This document shows positions 21,626 to 33,840 of a stretch of 64,000 nt of DNA, one piece after another. A program made the position numbers and the translations under genes. Under the pieces are notes generated by a model. That model made no database searches. It was not told the DNA's origin and worked only from the letters and a program-made list of their open reading frames with translations. The first letter of the stretch is position 1, and each line of letters starts with the position of its first letter. This DNA comes from Cyathus striatus (Eukaryota; Basidiomycota; Agaricomycetes; Agaricales; Nidulariaceae), in NCBI GenBank assembly GCA_025738555.1, contig JAOVFP010000006.1, positions 3,906,001 to 3,970,000 on the forward strand, given 5' to 3'.

Positions 21626-23017
21626 ATGGATATCGATGATACAGAGATCCTCGAGGAACAAGATTTTCTGTCTCTACAAGCACATATTGCACATCAGTTG
21701 CAGTTGATGGAGGAAGAGGAGGAGGAGGAGGAGGATAGCATTGCATATATAGGGTTGGTTGCATATGGAATCGATGAAGCTCACAGGATTCGTACAGAAA
21801 GGCAGAAAGAGCACAGGAGTTATTTAGTGCGTTCTGATCTCCTACCAAATCCACGCATAGAGACACCATGGCAAGCTCTTTATAGAAGTCAAAATGATCA
21901 TGCATTCATAACAACGATGGGGTTTGATGTTGCAACATTTAGACTAATCTTAAACAGCGGGTTTGAAGACTTGTGGAATAACAGATCTATTCCACGAAAT
22001 GATGTCTCACCTACTTCACAGCCTTGCATAGCATGTCACTTGCTTGATGCATGTGGGGCACTTGGTCTGATCTTGCATTATCTGAATTCCACAATGCATG
22101 ATGTCAGCCTTTGTGAAATTTTTGCACTTGTTGCGTCAACTGTATCACGGTACATTAACTTCTCTATACAGATTCTGCTTGTGGTATTAAGGAACATGCC
22201 TGAGGCACAAATCTGTTGGCCAATGGGTGAATTGGAATTTCTGGAAATCAATGCTCTCATTGTAGATCGTCATCCACTACTTACGGGGGCTTTTGGTAGC
22301 ATGGATGGTTTAAATCTTGCCATTCAAACTTCCAGTGATCAAGAGATTGAAAATGCAACTTACAATGGTTGGCTTCATGAGCACTTTGTTAGTTCTGTAT
22401 TCGCATTCTCAGGTGATGGTGTGTATTCAGCAATAAAAATGATGTTTTACAGTTATTTATGCATTTTAGGAACAATTATGGCCTGTAAGCTCAATGCACC
22501 TGGAAGTTGGCATGACTCTCGTGTTGCACAACCAATATATGAGAAGCTTCGAGCATATACTCCAGAAGGCTATTACCTAGTTACAGATACTGCATTTCCT
22601 CGAGGCTCTGATCAGATTGCAGGTCGCATCAAGGCTCTAATGAAAGATGGGACACGGCTTCCCACAAACTCAGAGGAGTGTGCTGAATGAATGGTATTTG
22701 ATAGACAACTTCTGTCATATCGGCAGACTGCAGAATGGGGAATGTATACCATGCAAGGATCTTTTGGTCGTCTATGTGTTCCCCTGCCTATAAACTACAG
22801 TGATCTCCGTGCAGATTTGTTGGAAACCACTTCATGGTTATTCAATCTTCGCACTCGCACTGTTGGATACAATCAAATTCAGTCTGTTTACATGCCAGTT
22901 TTTAGAGACAATGAAGATCAAGAACAGCTCTGGCTTTCATTTGAAGCAATGCTATTTTCAGATCAATGTAAAAATGACCAAGTTCGAAAGTTCCACATGA
23001 TTGTAACAGAGTCCTAG
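21626..23017 (+). pseudogene. PIF/Harbinger transposase 1 (DDE_Tnp_4 type), one premature stop
   Basis: DDE nuclease of the Harbinger superfamily. Exons 21626-22418 and 22470-23017 are joined by a 51-nt GT-AG intron that reads through in frame if unspliced. After an acidic N terminus come GFDVATFRLILNSGF and HYLNSTMHDVSLCEIFAL, then the catalytic blocks: FGSMDGLNL (first Asp, ~D227), LVTDTAFPRG (second Asp) and YRQTAEWGM (Glu). NGWLHEHFVSSVFAFS and APGSWHDSR are also characteristic. A TGA at 22688-22690 precedes MVFDRQLLSYRQ; without it the frame would run to 23017. Its partner gene is convergent, at 29076-23375. Only the single stop separates it from an intact gene. Confidence 0.88.
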
Positions 23018-25130
23018 TTCACATCAGCAGCTTGGGTTTTTGATTATTTTCATTGGGTATATAATGTAAATAGTAAACAAGTAGCAGATGCAGTAATACC
23101 TAGTCTGTAGTGATTAATGATGATCTGAGACTGAGGGATAGTAAGCAGTATGTACAGTATGTAGTAGACTCGAAAGCATTATGAATGAAGAGTGAGTATA
23201 TTAGAAAAGGAGAGTGAGAGAGATTATGATAGAAATAGAGCAAGAGCAAGCATGTATAATTGGAAATAGATGAAAGGAACATGTTTTAAGCTAAAGTTAG
23301 CTTCAAGAACATTAAGCATAAACAACAGAAGCAGAAAAACAAAAATATAACAGTAAAAACTATTAAAGCATCCATTACTTATTTGCAAGATCAATAACAC
23401 TGTCATCTTGATCAACTTCCATCGACAGAGTGAGGGTAGATGCATCATGTGAAGCATGTGAAGGAGCACCAGCTTTGGTCCCCAATGACATAGGGAGTGC
23501 TTTGAGTATACCATGATGACTTGGTCCTGAACGAACTGGGGACAATGACCACCTAGCAGGAGAATGAGAATGACGAGGAGATAGTAGTACACTATCCTCA
23601 AAACGAGTTACATGCCAGGTTCCAGGACTGTTGTTGTAACCAGTGGGATCTTCATCCGATGATCCACCAACCCAATGTGTTGCTTGGCCATCCACATAAT
23701 AGATATCCTGCCAATACCTTCGTCTTCTTTGAACAGAATATTGGCAATGTTGAGGGGAAGGTGTCTCCAAGTGGTCATGTTCTCCATGGCGGTGATATGA
23801 TCGAGTTCCAGACCTGGGAGTGTGGCCATGACATTGAGATGACAACATTCCAAGCAGCTCGTTCCGATCTGCCTGGTGTTCTGCAGCACTACATCTGCAC
23901 TCCACATCAAATAACTGCACAGAAAGAGTATCTATGCGCCACTGGGCCTCACACAGCTGTGAAGTCAACTGAAGGATTTGACTTGTTTGCATCGCCTGCA
24001 TAGAAAGGTCCTCACGACGTGCCTGATGAACAGCTGGGTCCAGTGCAGAAGAAATATTCGCAAGGAGGTCTTGACTCGCATTATGAGCATGGCGACGAGA
24101 AGTTGATACTTGACCAGCTGCAGAACACTGTGCAATGAAAGTGTCAGGCTTTTCAGCCTTGACTTTTGGATGAGCAGAGGTGACCTTGAGAGTGCCATCG
24201 TCGTCGTCACTGCCATCCTCAACAATATCGGAGTCTGTGGCATCCACAATCTCACTGTCATCAAGATTCCATGTGGCAGCCTTCATTTGGATCGCCTCTT
24301 CGATTTCATGAGAACGGAGAACATGTGGTGGGCACTCCGCATCACCAGTAGGCTTTGGTGTCTTTACAAGCTAAATATTGAAAGTAAGTGTCGCATATAA
24401 ATATTATAATAGTACCATTACTTACCATTTTAAATTTCATCTCCAATGATTTACCAGAATGATGGGGACGGCGTATACTTGTTGCCTTCACACAGTACAA
24501 TTCCTCCACCTCATTCCAGCCATTACCGCCAGTGAGCAATAGTTCTGCAACAGTTGCAAGGAGCATCTCGATATCTTCATTGGAATAATTGGCAATTCCC
24601 AAAGTCTGTCCTCCTCTTGGCTTCTTCGCATTAGGTTGTCCACTCGGATCTGATTCTGCCTTTCATTTTGTTCCAGAGCCAGAGGCAACAGGCTGCTCAT
24701 CAATAGCCTTCCGCTTCCCTTTTGCCTTTGGCTCGGAATGATGAGAACCAGCAGTCTTGGGAATGGTGGGACCATACAGGCGATAAAGCTGATTAGCCAG
24801 GGGGAACTCTGGGTCATCCGAGTCAGACCTTGTGAGATCACATGTGGAAGGAATGGGTGGTAGCGGTGTGTAATTTTTGTGATTGGAAGATGGTACTGGC
24901 TAAAAATATGTATTAGTGTAGTGGCCTTATTAGGGCGTTTCATGATGGGGTTTTTGAGCGATTTTTCGTCTTTTTTTACGTTTTTTTTGAGTTGTTTTTT
25001 GGTACTATGAACATAGAAAAAAGACTGAAAAAAGACTGAAAAAACTGTTCAATGTGAAACCCCTCTCATGCAAACATTTTTTTGACTTGGCTAGTCAAAT
25101 TACATGTGACCAGTAAGGTAGACACATTCA

Positions 25131-26652
25131 TTGTCGCTGTCAGTGGCCATAATACACATTGCTCACGTTAACACCTCCCAAATGCCTGCTATTCCTCTGA
25201 GGAAGCGTTTAATATCGAAATTAATTACCTATGCTGGACATTTGCAAGATTTTCGACACCGCCAACAACATAATTCCCATGAAGATGATCCATACTCTGC
25301 TGATGAAGGGTACAGCTCCCAGTACTCTGAGGAAGATAACCAGAACTCGGATCTCTCTGATGTCACCTCACTCTCATCCTTCTCCTCACTCTTGTCACTA
25401 TCTTCCATTGATTCATCATCATCTACTGATGAATGGAATGACATTGTGGGATCAGACACGGCCTCAGTGTTTGGTGACTCAGAGGATGAAGACGGTTTTG
25501 CTGCCAGTTTCTATGCACGAAGGCTTGCACTAATTCAGCAGTGCATCAAGTATGTCATTGAAACTCGTGTTCTTGAGCCAAACCGTGTGCATAAGATCTC
25601 GCAGCTTTATCTTGTGCTCATGCTTTTTAAGGAGGAAGATCCAAAATGATTTCGGAAGAATTTGTGTGTTGATCCAAACACATTTGACTGTCTTTTGGAG
25701 AAGATACAAGATAGCCCAGTTTTTCTGAGCCCTGGCCCAAACGAACAGATTCCAATTCAAGAGCAGTTGGCCATAGCTTTGTACTGGTTTGGACACTTTG
25801 GAAATGCTGCCTCGGTTGAAGCCATAGCACAGTGGGCAGGTGTTTCTGCAGGAGCAGTTGTCAACTGCATGCGTCATATCATACAAGCATTTCTGGAATT
25901 TCATGATGAAGCAATATGGTGGCCTACCAGAGCAGAGAAAGAAGCTGCAAAAGATTGGGTTGAAGCAGCTTCCTGTGTGGCATGGAGAGATGGTTGGCTT
26001 CTAGTAGATGGTACTCTTGTTCCACTTGCTGATAAACCTGGGAATCATGGTGAGGCATACTTTGACAGGAAATCTAACTACTCGCTAAATGTTCAGGTGA
26101 GATATACTATACTTCATATGTGATTACCTGCTGAGCTGACCAAAATAGCTTATCACGGTTCCCAATCTCCGCATTGTTGACTATGTTCTTGGCCACTGTG
26201 GGAGTGCCCATGATTCCACTGTTTTTATGGGCTCTCAGTCATGTCAAGATCACTGACAACTTCTTGGCACAAAGGAATGGATTTGGGCAGATTCCGCATA
26301 TCCCATTGAAGCATGGTGTGTAACACCTTACAAGAAGCCAGCATCTAACATTCCTGAGAACAAATACTTTAATTTTTGGTTGTCACATGTTTGTATTCAT
26401 TCGGAGCATGCTATTGGACTTTTCAAGGGCTGATTTCAATCACTGCATGGTCTAAGGCAACAGATTAAGAACAATATGGACCACCTTCGAGCTCTGGAGT
26501 GGATAAGAACTTGCATTGTACTTCACAATCTCATTCACGAGATTGAGGGGAAAAACTTGGTTGATCTGGATACACTGGAGTGGGAGGGAACACTCATTGA
26601 AGATGGCCTACAAGATGAATCTGAATCTGAACACTCTGACATTGACATCTAG
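25131..26652 (+). pseudogene. PIF/Harbinger transposase 2 (DDE_Tnp_4 type), degraded
   Basis: A Ser/Asp-rich N terminus leads into FGNAASVEAIAQWAGVSAGA (helix-turn-helix-like) and the nuclease blocks: WLLVDGTLVPL (first Asp), FDRKSNYSLN, GHCGSAHDSTVF, IWADSAYPIEAW (second Asp), PYKKPAS, SEHAIGLFKG (Glu) and LRALEWIRTCIVLHNL. An intron separates the RKSNYSLNVQ exon from the PNLRIVDY exon. In-frame stops are TGA at 25647-25649, 26254-26256 and 26431-26433; the last replaces the Arg expected after LFKG. The reading frame ends at TAG 26650. A different Harbinger lineage from element 1 (no NGWLHEHFV block). Confidence 0.85.
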
Positions 26653-26797
26653 GGCTATAACATCACTTTTCAATGTGAAAATCATCGAGAAACTAGTGGC
26701 CAACGAAAGCACAGGAAGCTGAAGCAAGGTTTATTTATGGCAAAGAAACCTAGGTGTAGCTAACAGTTATGCAAGTAGAATAAAAGAGTACCGACAA

Positions 26798-28430
26798 CTA
26801 TATGTAACTGTCCTTGTGAATATCATTAAGTTCTGCCATTAAGGAACCCTGGGCCTTTGGAACTGCTACAATAGATGAGATTCCAGATATGTCTTCAGAC
26901 AATAGAAGAAACATCTGTTCAGTATTGTAGTGCTGAGGAGAAACAAGAGAAAGCTGAATGGTAGTGTGTGCAGTGGTAGGGGTGTCCATAAAGCCATTGT
27001 AATGTGAGGGAAGAGAAGTCAGCATTACTGGGCTGCTACCAATGCCACCGTGGTTATTCATCATCATCGACATCAACATGTCAAACTGCTGATCTCGCTT
27101 CTCATTCCTTGTTGCTTCCAACTCCATCTTTTGCTTCTTTGCCGCAAACCTTTGCTCATCCAACTCCAGTTTCTTCATATGATACAAATGTCGGTCTCTC
27201 TGGTGTTGGTCCTCGATGGCTTTCTCTGCAGCTTGGTCCTCCTCAAAAGTATCAAGTGCTGTTCTCTTTTTAGTACTGGTACTGGCAGCACTGCACATGG
27301 GTGTAGCAGAACGGATGGAGTACTTCGCTCCTTTCTTCTTCTTGGTTTGGGTACTAGTAGGAGGCAAGGGAAACCCAGATACTGGGGTATCAGAGATACG
27401 TCTAGTTGTGTTGGAATTACGTGAAGCTGGGGTTTGAACAGGAGGATCAACTTGCTAGAAGTTCTCAGGTAAGTAATACACAAAATTGATTCAACCACAT
27501 ACACGCTTCATTTATTCTGCTGGCAGTATCTTCGTCTTCATCACCCCATCCTGAGGCTCCACTGCTAGTCCTGTTGCCACCATCTTCCTCAGTGTTCAGT
27601 GTGTAAGCATCATGCTCAATATCACTGGTATCAGCTGCTCCATCATCAGAGCCATCCCACTCAAATTGTGGTGCATCACCAATGCCTAGTGTTGGTGATA
27701 GTGATGTGGCCTTTGGATGAAAGAGATCTGCTGCTCATTGTGCATGATTCTGGCAAGGCAACGAGTTGCTAACTCCAATTGGATTGTAGTTTGGCAATTC
27801 ACACCAGAATCCGTGCAGGGTAGGAAAGAACTCCCATTCAGCAGTAATTTTATCTGATTCATCCATCAGCAGTTAAATCATCAACATTATGTATTTTGGA
27901 ACTTACCAAATACATTTGTATAGGCCTCTCCTTCAAGAAGTCCACCTCCTGTCGTCTTAAGTTCCTTGCAATAGCCGACATACTGTGTCTTCAATCTTTA
28001 ATTGTACAGTCCAGTTATCCATATAGTCTTACAGGTGAGTAACTAGCTCTCATACCTTGCAAAGTGCTGCTGTGTTGACTTTGTATATCTTGTTGGGTTG
28101 AGGGCCACATCTGCCTTGTACTCATCAATGCCACTGAAGATGTGTATTGCAAGATTTTTGAACTGAACTGCCCTCCCATCTGCATTACTAACTTTGCACC
28201 TCCCTTCTTCTTTAGCCTTGCTGGTGGAGTCACTGAAGAGCTTTATACAGAGTGTAGGATTATCAGTGAGGTAAGTGAGTGCTTGCACTGTCCAGTCCTT
28301 GTTCTTTTCCCAAGGCAGGCTGGGCTCACAAGCCTTCTTCTCTTTAGTACTTTTATCTTGTTGCTTGTTGCCTTTCTTACTGTTTGATATGTTGTCGCTG
28401 TCTTGTTTTTTCTTTTTCAGGGGCATACTG
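26798..28430 (-). pseudogene. Harbinger-2 partner protein, degraded
   Basis: The minus strand begins with a Lys-rich segment (MPLKKKKQDSDN), then a helical block DWTVQALTYLTDNPTLCIKLFSD...VQFKNLAIHIF...YTKSTQQHFAR, the trihelix/Myb-like domain typical of Harbinger partners. An acidic middle (around 27520-27720) and a coiled-coil-like, charged C-terminal segment (27367-26798: DQHQRDRHLYHMKKLELDEQ) follow. Several frame breaks and stops lie between these pieces, so it is not translatable as it stands. Position and orientation opposite to transposase 2 match the usual two-gene layout. Confidence 0.65.
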
Positions 28431-29099
28431 GCTGATAATGGGCTGATAGGGTTTCTCTGGGTTCAACCGCATCAGAATGGAATTAAAATTTACTAATAAT
28501 AATAAATCAATTAATGTGGATGTTTTTGTAATATAATACATGTGATCAAGACCATGAAAAAACGAGTTGAAAAATGATGCAAAACCAACTCTGGAGCTCC
28601 TTCTGCAGGTTGCGTTTTTTACAACTTTGTTTTTTCCAACCATTTTCAGAACTTTCTGAACTTCGAAAAACAACCAAAAATGAAACTAAAAAACAACGAA
28701 AAAATGCTTAAAAATCCCATTGTGAAACACTCTATTAATAAATCATATACTTACCATTGATACATTGTATTGGGTGTACTGTGTATGTGATGGCTGAACA
28801 ACAGAACTCTGAGGCTAGAGAGTAAGATCAATTCACTGAGAATCATTAGATGAAGAATAACATACATATCGACCAAAATAGTGGTTGTTCATATGGTCCG
28901 GATGTAATCCTGAAGCCTGGAGAGAACATGGCCTGTTAAAACATACTAGTGAGAGTTTTATAGTAGCAACGTACCTGTTGCGAAGGTGGAGGTGGAATTG
29001 AACTGTCCCATGAAGGGACATTTCCATGCTCGACAGAGTTGCCATGATGTGGCTGGGTAATGTGTAGGTGGGACATATGTAAAGAGTGTGGATAAAGAG

Positions 29100-29940
29100 T
29101 GTGGATTATCTAAAAGATTGTAAGAAGGATTCCTAGCATAGAAAGCTGGTGTCTCACTTACAATTCCAGTGCCTTTTATGCTGCTTCAACGTGTCTACCA
29201 AGCATCTACTATCTACTAATGTCCCCCATATTTCATTAGTTTCTTCGAGATACATTCTTGTGGATGTTCTAAGTGGTCACCTGCAACAATAGAATGCAGT
29301 GACCCTTCAGTGGAGTGAAAACTCGAATTATTCGGGCCCTGTTGAACATAAACTGTTACTCAGTTAATATAGTACCATTATACTGCAAGAAACCGAGGGG
29401 AAGAGTGTGTTTTGAGGAGTGCCATGTAAGCACAGCATACAATTGTAATGCACACACGCACTGGCAGGTGGTGTTGGATAGCAGCAGGCAGGTGGGGAGA
29501 TGGGGAAGATGATCCCTGAAGCTTTGAAGGGTTGTTTGACATCGAGCTTTGAGCTAGCCTGAAAAGATGTTTGGAAAGAGTGTTTAGAGCTGGAAGGGGG
29601 GGGGGTAGGCCTCCTCCAGATGCAAAATCTGGAAGGGGGTCATATTCAATCTCAGCTGTCAACTAAGACAGATTTGGCAGCCAGCAGAGTGGCAGATATC
29701 ATTCCCATCTCGCTTAAGGCATTTGGAAATTTATTCTGAAGTTCTAAACACTGTGGTAAAGCATCCAGTATTTAATATTCAGTATATGAATGAAGAACCA
29801 AGAAGTCAAACCAAATACAAATGACAAGCCACAGAGCCGAAGGTCGGAGCTCAAATACTTTGACGTAGTTGAGCATGGTTGTCCGGCTTTCCATACATTC
29901 ATGACAAAACACTACTTATTCTTTGTTAGAAATCTATTAC
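29100..29940. other. Stretch between Harbinger 1 and the pogo copy, nothing recognised
   Basis: Unique sequence presumably including the right end of Harbinger element 1. Short frames here match nothing I know. Confidence 0.35.
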
Positions 29941-29941
29941 A

Positions 29942-31959
29942 TTGCAGTCAAATTTGCAATCACACATAAATGTTGCTGAGCTATCTCGACCTCATCATAA
30001 ATTTAGAGAAGATGTCCACAAATCGAAGGATACAAGAGTTGGACACCCACAAAAATCTGATAACACATATAAAGAGGCTAAATTAACTAACTGGATGTGC
30101 CCACTACTTTGGACATGGATTTTAATTGCAGCAGAGAAAGTGGGATATGGGATGAGTCAAAAAGAAATCATCAGAGAACTTCAAAAAACTTACACCACAA
30201 GTTGTTGGTAGATGGATTGACCGCACAGGAGAGCATCCTAAATGGAGTGATACAACACTGAGCTGTGTTGCAGTAGATAACAAGCCAGGTGGTTTGACAA
30301 CAAGAGTTGGGGTATTGGTAAGAAAAATAATTGATTTTATTCACTTTACAGTGTACTTATAGTATATATCTTTAGGTCAACTACCCCAAAGAAACATGTA
30401 CAATTCTCACTTACTTGCAAAAGCTTCAGCAGTCACATTTGTCACTCATGCTCTTAACCATACACAGTATCATTATTGCTCAACTTCAGCGTATGGCTCC
30501 ATGTATCTTTAAAACTCCCTCAAAAGATGGCTCCTTGTTTGTATGCTCTGAGAGCTTTGTCTTAAAGTTTATCCATCACGCCCTGGGGTGGTCTTTGCAA
30601 CATTCAACTCGTGCTGGTCATAAAATCCCAAATAACAGTGATGAGATCTTGAGAAAGGCCTTTCTCTGCATAGCATACACTATCAAGGAGTATGAAATTT
30701 CCTCACCAGCTTTGATTGTTAATGGTGATCAGACACAAGGGGTACTATTTCCAGGGTGCAATTTGACTTATGCAGAAACTGGTTCCAACCAAGTGACTAC
30801 AATTGGATGTGAAGACAAATGTGCTTTTACAATATTTGTTAACATAGCAGCTGATGGAACTCTGTTACCATTTCAAGCAATTTACCAAGGATCAACTGCT
30901 CATTCACTTCCATCTCCTGATGCGAACCGAATGAAGGATGTGGAACAGCATAAGTTTCTTTTTGAGATGTCGAAGACCAATACTTATTGGTCTATTCAAG
31001 AAACTATGAAAAACTTCGTAAACACTGTGCTTACACCTTACTTTGCTGAAATTAAGGAGAAACTTGGCCTTGACCCAGACCAGATTTCAATCTATATTTT
31101 AGATTGCTGGTCAGTTCATCGATCTTCTGAATTTCATATTTGGATGTGTGAAGAGCATCCAAGTATAATTCTTCTCTTTATTCCAGCAGGACTCACTGGC
31201 CTTTTTCAACTATGCAATGTAGGAATTAACTACATATTCAAACATATAATAAGGCAATCAGCACATGAAGATCTTGTTCAAGAAGTTCTCGATCAGCTTA
31301 CTGACTCTGGACTTCATGACAATGTATCCATTGATATGCAGCTGAAGACATTGTGTAATCGCACTGTCTGTTGGCTAGTATCTGCTTTTGAAACATTAAA
31401 TAATAAAGAAACAATACAGAAGGTATGTATTTTATTAGTGTTACTTTATTAGTTCATCCACTAAACAATTTTCATATAGGCATGGAAGTTATGTCATGCT
31501 GGTGAAGAATTTGATCTCTCTTGGGATAGTCTTACCAGCAGAAAGGCTTGCGATGTACTACAAAATCTCCACAAAGATGATCCACAGTTCTATGATGAAC
31601 TAAAGAAAACATCCGAATCCATTGAGCTGTCACTTTCAATGAATGAGGTTGCACTCACTGATACTGAATGCGAGTTTGTAATACGAAACAGGGAGCTGAT
31701 TTCAAACGAAAACTCTTGCTTGGACTCTGCTGTGCCTGTTGAGGTGATTATTGAGAGCATGGAGTCGATCCATAAGCAACAGGTCTCCAGTTCCATTGGT
31801 AACAATCTGAGTGACCTTAAGCTTGTAACGGATGCTGAAAGTACTGAAATTGAGGTGGTTGATGATATTGTGGTTGATGCAACACCAGATTTGGGGCATG
31901 GTCATAGGAAAAAGAAGAAAAACACATTATATTCAATGAATATGTGGGAAGAACATTAG
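29942..31959 (+). pseudogene. Pogo-like (DDE_1/CENP-B type) transposase, catalytically altered
   Basis: DDE_1-family transposase of a pogo-related lineage. An N-terminal segment to about 30185 (WTWILIAAEKVGYGMSQKEI) is followed, after a 1-nt shift in a run of A, by PQVVGRWIDRTG and VDNKPGGLTTRVGVL. An intron (~30319-30375) leads to the catalytic domain: LIVNGDQTQGV (first Asp), YAETGSNQVT, LDCWSVHRSSEF (second Asp), IPAGLTGLFQLCNVGIN. In relatives the last block is CDVGI with the third Asp; here the codon at 31216-31218 is AAT (Asn). After another intron (~31422-31479) the tail runs to a basic KKKKNT end. Frameshift plus lost Asp mean no active enzyme. Confidence 0.85.
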
Positions 31960-32599
31960 GAATGGAAATTGTAGATAATGATATGAATGAAATTTGATTT
32001 TTTCGTCGTAATTTTTTTCAATTTAAGCCCCCTTTTAGTTTCCTCAATACCTGTGTTCACAACCCTCTGTGACGCGTGACAAAGCACCCTAAGTGTTCTG
32101 TTCATGGCCTAATGTGATATGTGTCCGAACGGTTGGTCGAAATTATCCAGTAGTGATAAGCAAGAGGTACACTATACCCAGGGGGTATAGAGGTAGGGTA
32201 CAGCAGGGGTATGGGTAAGGGTACAGTTTTTCTGAAATGCAAAATACCTGTACCCTCCACAAGGGTACAAGAGGTCTGGCTCAGCCTAAAGCCTATCATT
32301 AGCATAATTTAGGAAGTCAGTACTATTAAACATATGTTATTCATATTTTTGAACATTCAAGAGTGACTTATAAGTCATTTCAGTGTATATTAACCTACAT
32401 ATGACTTTCTAGATCATATGTAGCAATTATGGAATAATAAGAAGATGATTAGCATAGTTAATGATTCATAAAAAGTACAGGCTACTATCACCCTAGGTTG
32501 TGAATGCAGCAGACTTGAATTGGTTAAACAATGTGAGCATTCAGTTAGCACTCAGAGAAGAGATAGTGAAGTAGGTAATTAAAGAATAGTGCCAGATGT
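31960..32599. other. Non-coding stretch with GGGTA/TACCC clusters
   Basis: No gene. Between 32165 and 32280, clusters of GGGTA and TACCC in both orientations give a weak inverted repeat. No element ends were defined. Confidence 0.35.
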
Positions 32600-33840
32600 A
32601 GGAGGCCTGTCAGCACAGTTAGTAATGCTATTCAAGCGAATAAATGTAGCCTATCATCACCCAAGTTTACAAAAGGAACAGTGGCAATATGGTTATACAA
32701 AGTCTGTAACATGTCAGGAGGGGGAGGGGGAAAGGTACATGTCATATCTCAAGGAACACATGGCCGATTTGGATCATTATTTTCGCAACACGAGCAGTTA
32801 TACATGGGTTATCCATACCCAAGTTTACGAAAGAAATGGTGATGATATGGGTATACAAAGTCAGTAACATCACATGAGGGGGGGGTGGGGAAAGGTATAC
32901 ATCATATCTTAAGAACGACATGACCAATCGGAGTCGTTATTTGTGCTACACGACTAGTTGTACGTGGGGTATCTGTACCCAAGTTTACGAAAGGAACAGT
33001 GAAGATCTGGCTATACGAAGTCAGTAACATGTTAGGAGGAGGAGGGGGAATGGCATACTTCATATCTCAAGAATGCCATGGCCTATTTGTATTGTTATTT
33101 ACACTACAAGACCATTCATACGTGGGGTATTCATATCCAGGGTAATGAAAGGAATGGTTGTGATATGGTTATCCAAAGTCAGTAGCATGTGAGGAGGGGG
33201 AGGGGGAACAGAATACATCACATCTCAAGAATGCTATGTCCAATCAGAGTCATTATTTGTGCTACACAACTGGTAATATGTGGGATACTGTACCCAAGTT
33301 TACTAAAGGATTGGCAATGATAACCCATGGCCAATTGGAGTCGTTATTTGAGCTACATGACCAGCCATACGTGTAGTATCTGTACCCAAGTTTATGAAAG
33401 AAATGGTGACAATCTGGGTATACGAAGTCAGTAACATTGCTTGAGGGGGAGGAGGAAAGGTGTACCCACACCTCAAGAATGTCAATACTGATTGGGATCA
33501 TTATTTATGCTACACAACCAGTCATACTTGGGGTATCCATACCAAAGTTTATGAGATAAATGGGGACAATCTGGGTATACAAATTCAGTAACATCACTTG
33601 AGGGGGAGGGGGAAAGGTGTACATCATATCTTAAGAACAACATGACCAATCGGGGTCATTATTTGTGCTACATGACCGGTCATACATGGGGTATCCATAC
33701 CCAAGTTTATGAAAGGGATAGCGATGTTCTAGGCATGTGAAGTTAGCAACTTGTGAGGAGGGGGAGGAAAGATATACATCATATCTCAAGAATGCCATGA
33801 CTGATCAGAGTCATTATTTGCATTGCATGACTGGTAATAC
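32600..33840 (+). repeat. ~158-bp minisatellite, about eight copies
   Basis: Each unit contains ACCCAAGTTTACGAAAGGA, TCAGTAACAT, a G-rich GGAGGGGGAGGGGGAA tract, ATCATATCTCAAGAATG and GTCATTATTTGTGCTACA. Spacing of the ACCCAAGTTT motif is 156-160 bp for most units. Single partial units reappear at 36281-36343 and from 39995, showing that two elements have inserted into it. Confidence 0.85.

Larger units (their letters stand above)
24930..28734 (+). mobile_element. Harbinger element 2, complete, nested in an intron
   Basis: Imperfect long TIRs: TAGGGCGTTTCATGATGGGG at the left faces TAGAGTGTTTCACAATGGGA (complement) at the right, followed on both sides by T-rich GATTTTTCGT-like blocks. A TTA duplication (24927-24929 and 28735-28737) fits the 3-bp TWA target of Harbinger elements. 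It carries two convergent pseudogenes, a transposase (+) and a DNA-binding partner (-). The flanks join to reconstitute an intron of Harbinger 1's partner gene. Confidence 0.85.
23375..29076 (-). pseudogene. Harbinger-1 partner protein (DUF6818/Myb-like), split by Harbinger element 2
   Basis: Harbinger elements encode a Myb-like partner that helps bring the transposase to DNA. On the minus strand, exons start at 29076 (MSHLHITQPHHG), continue through a Pro-rich part and PQSSVVQPSHTQ, and end at a GTAAGT donor near 28756. The 3.8-kb element 2 lies in the following intron. The gene resumes near 24896 (PVPSSNHKNYTPLPP), with all exon phases matching. ANYSNEDIEMLLATVAELL...GNGWNEVEELYCVKA is the DUF6818-like helical domain, followed by SGKSLEMKFK and CPPHV. 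The tail (24286-23375) is acidic then Ser/His/Arg-rich. One stop, TGA at 24663-24665, lies before the domain. Confidence 0.8.

Noticed and set aside
21456..21905. 149-codon minus-strand frame with Pro run
   Set aside because: Antisense to the acidic GAGGAG stretch of the Harbinger transposase start.
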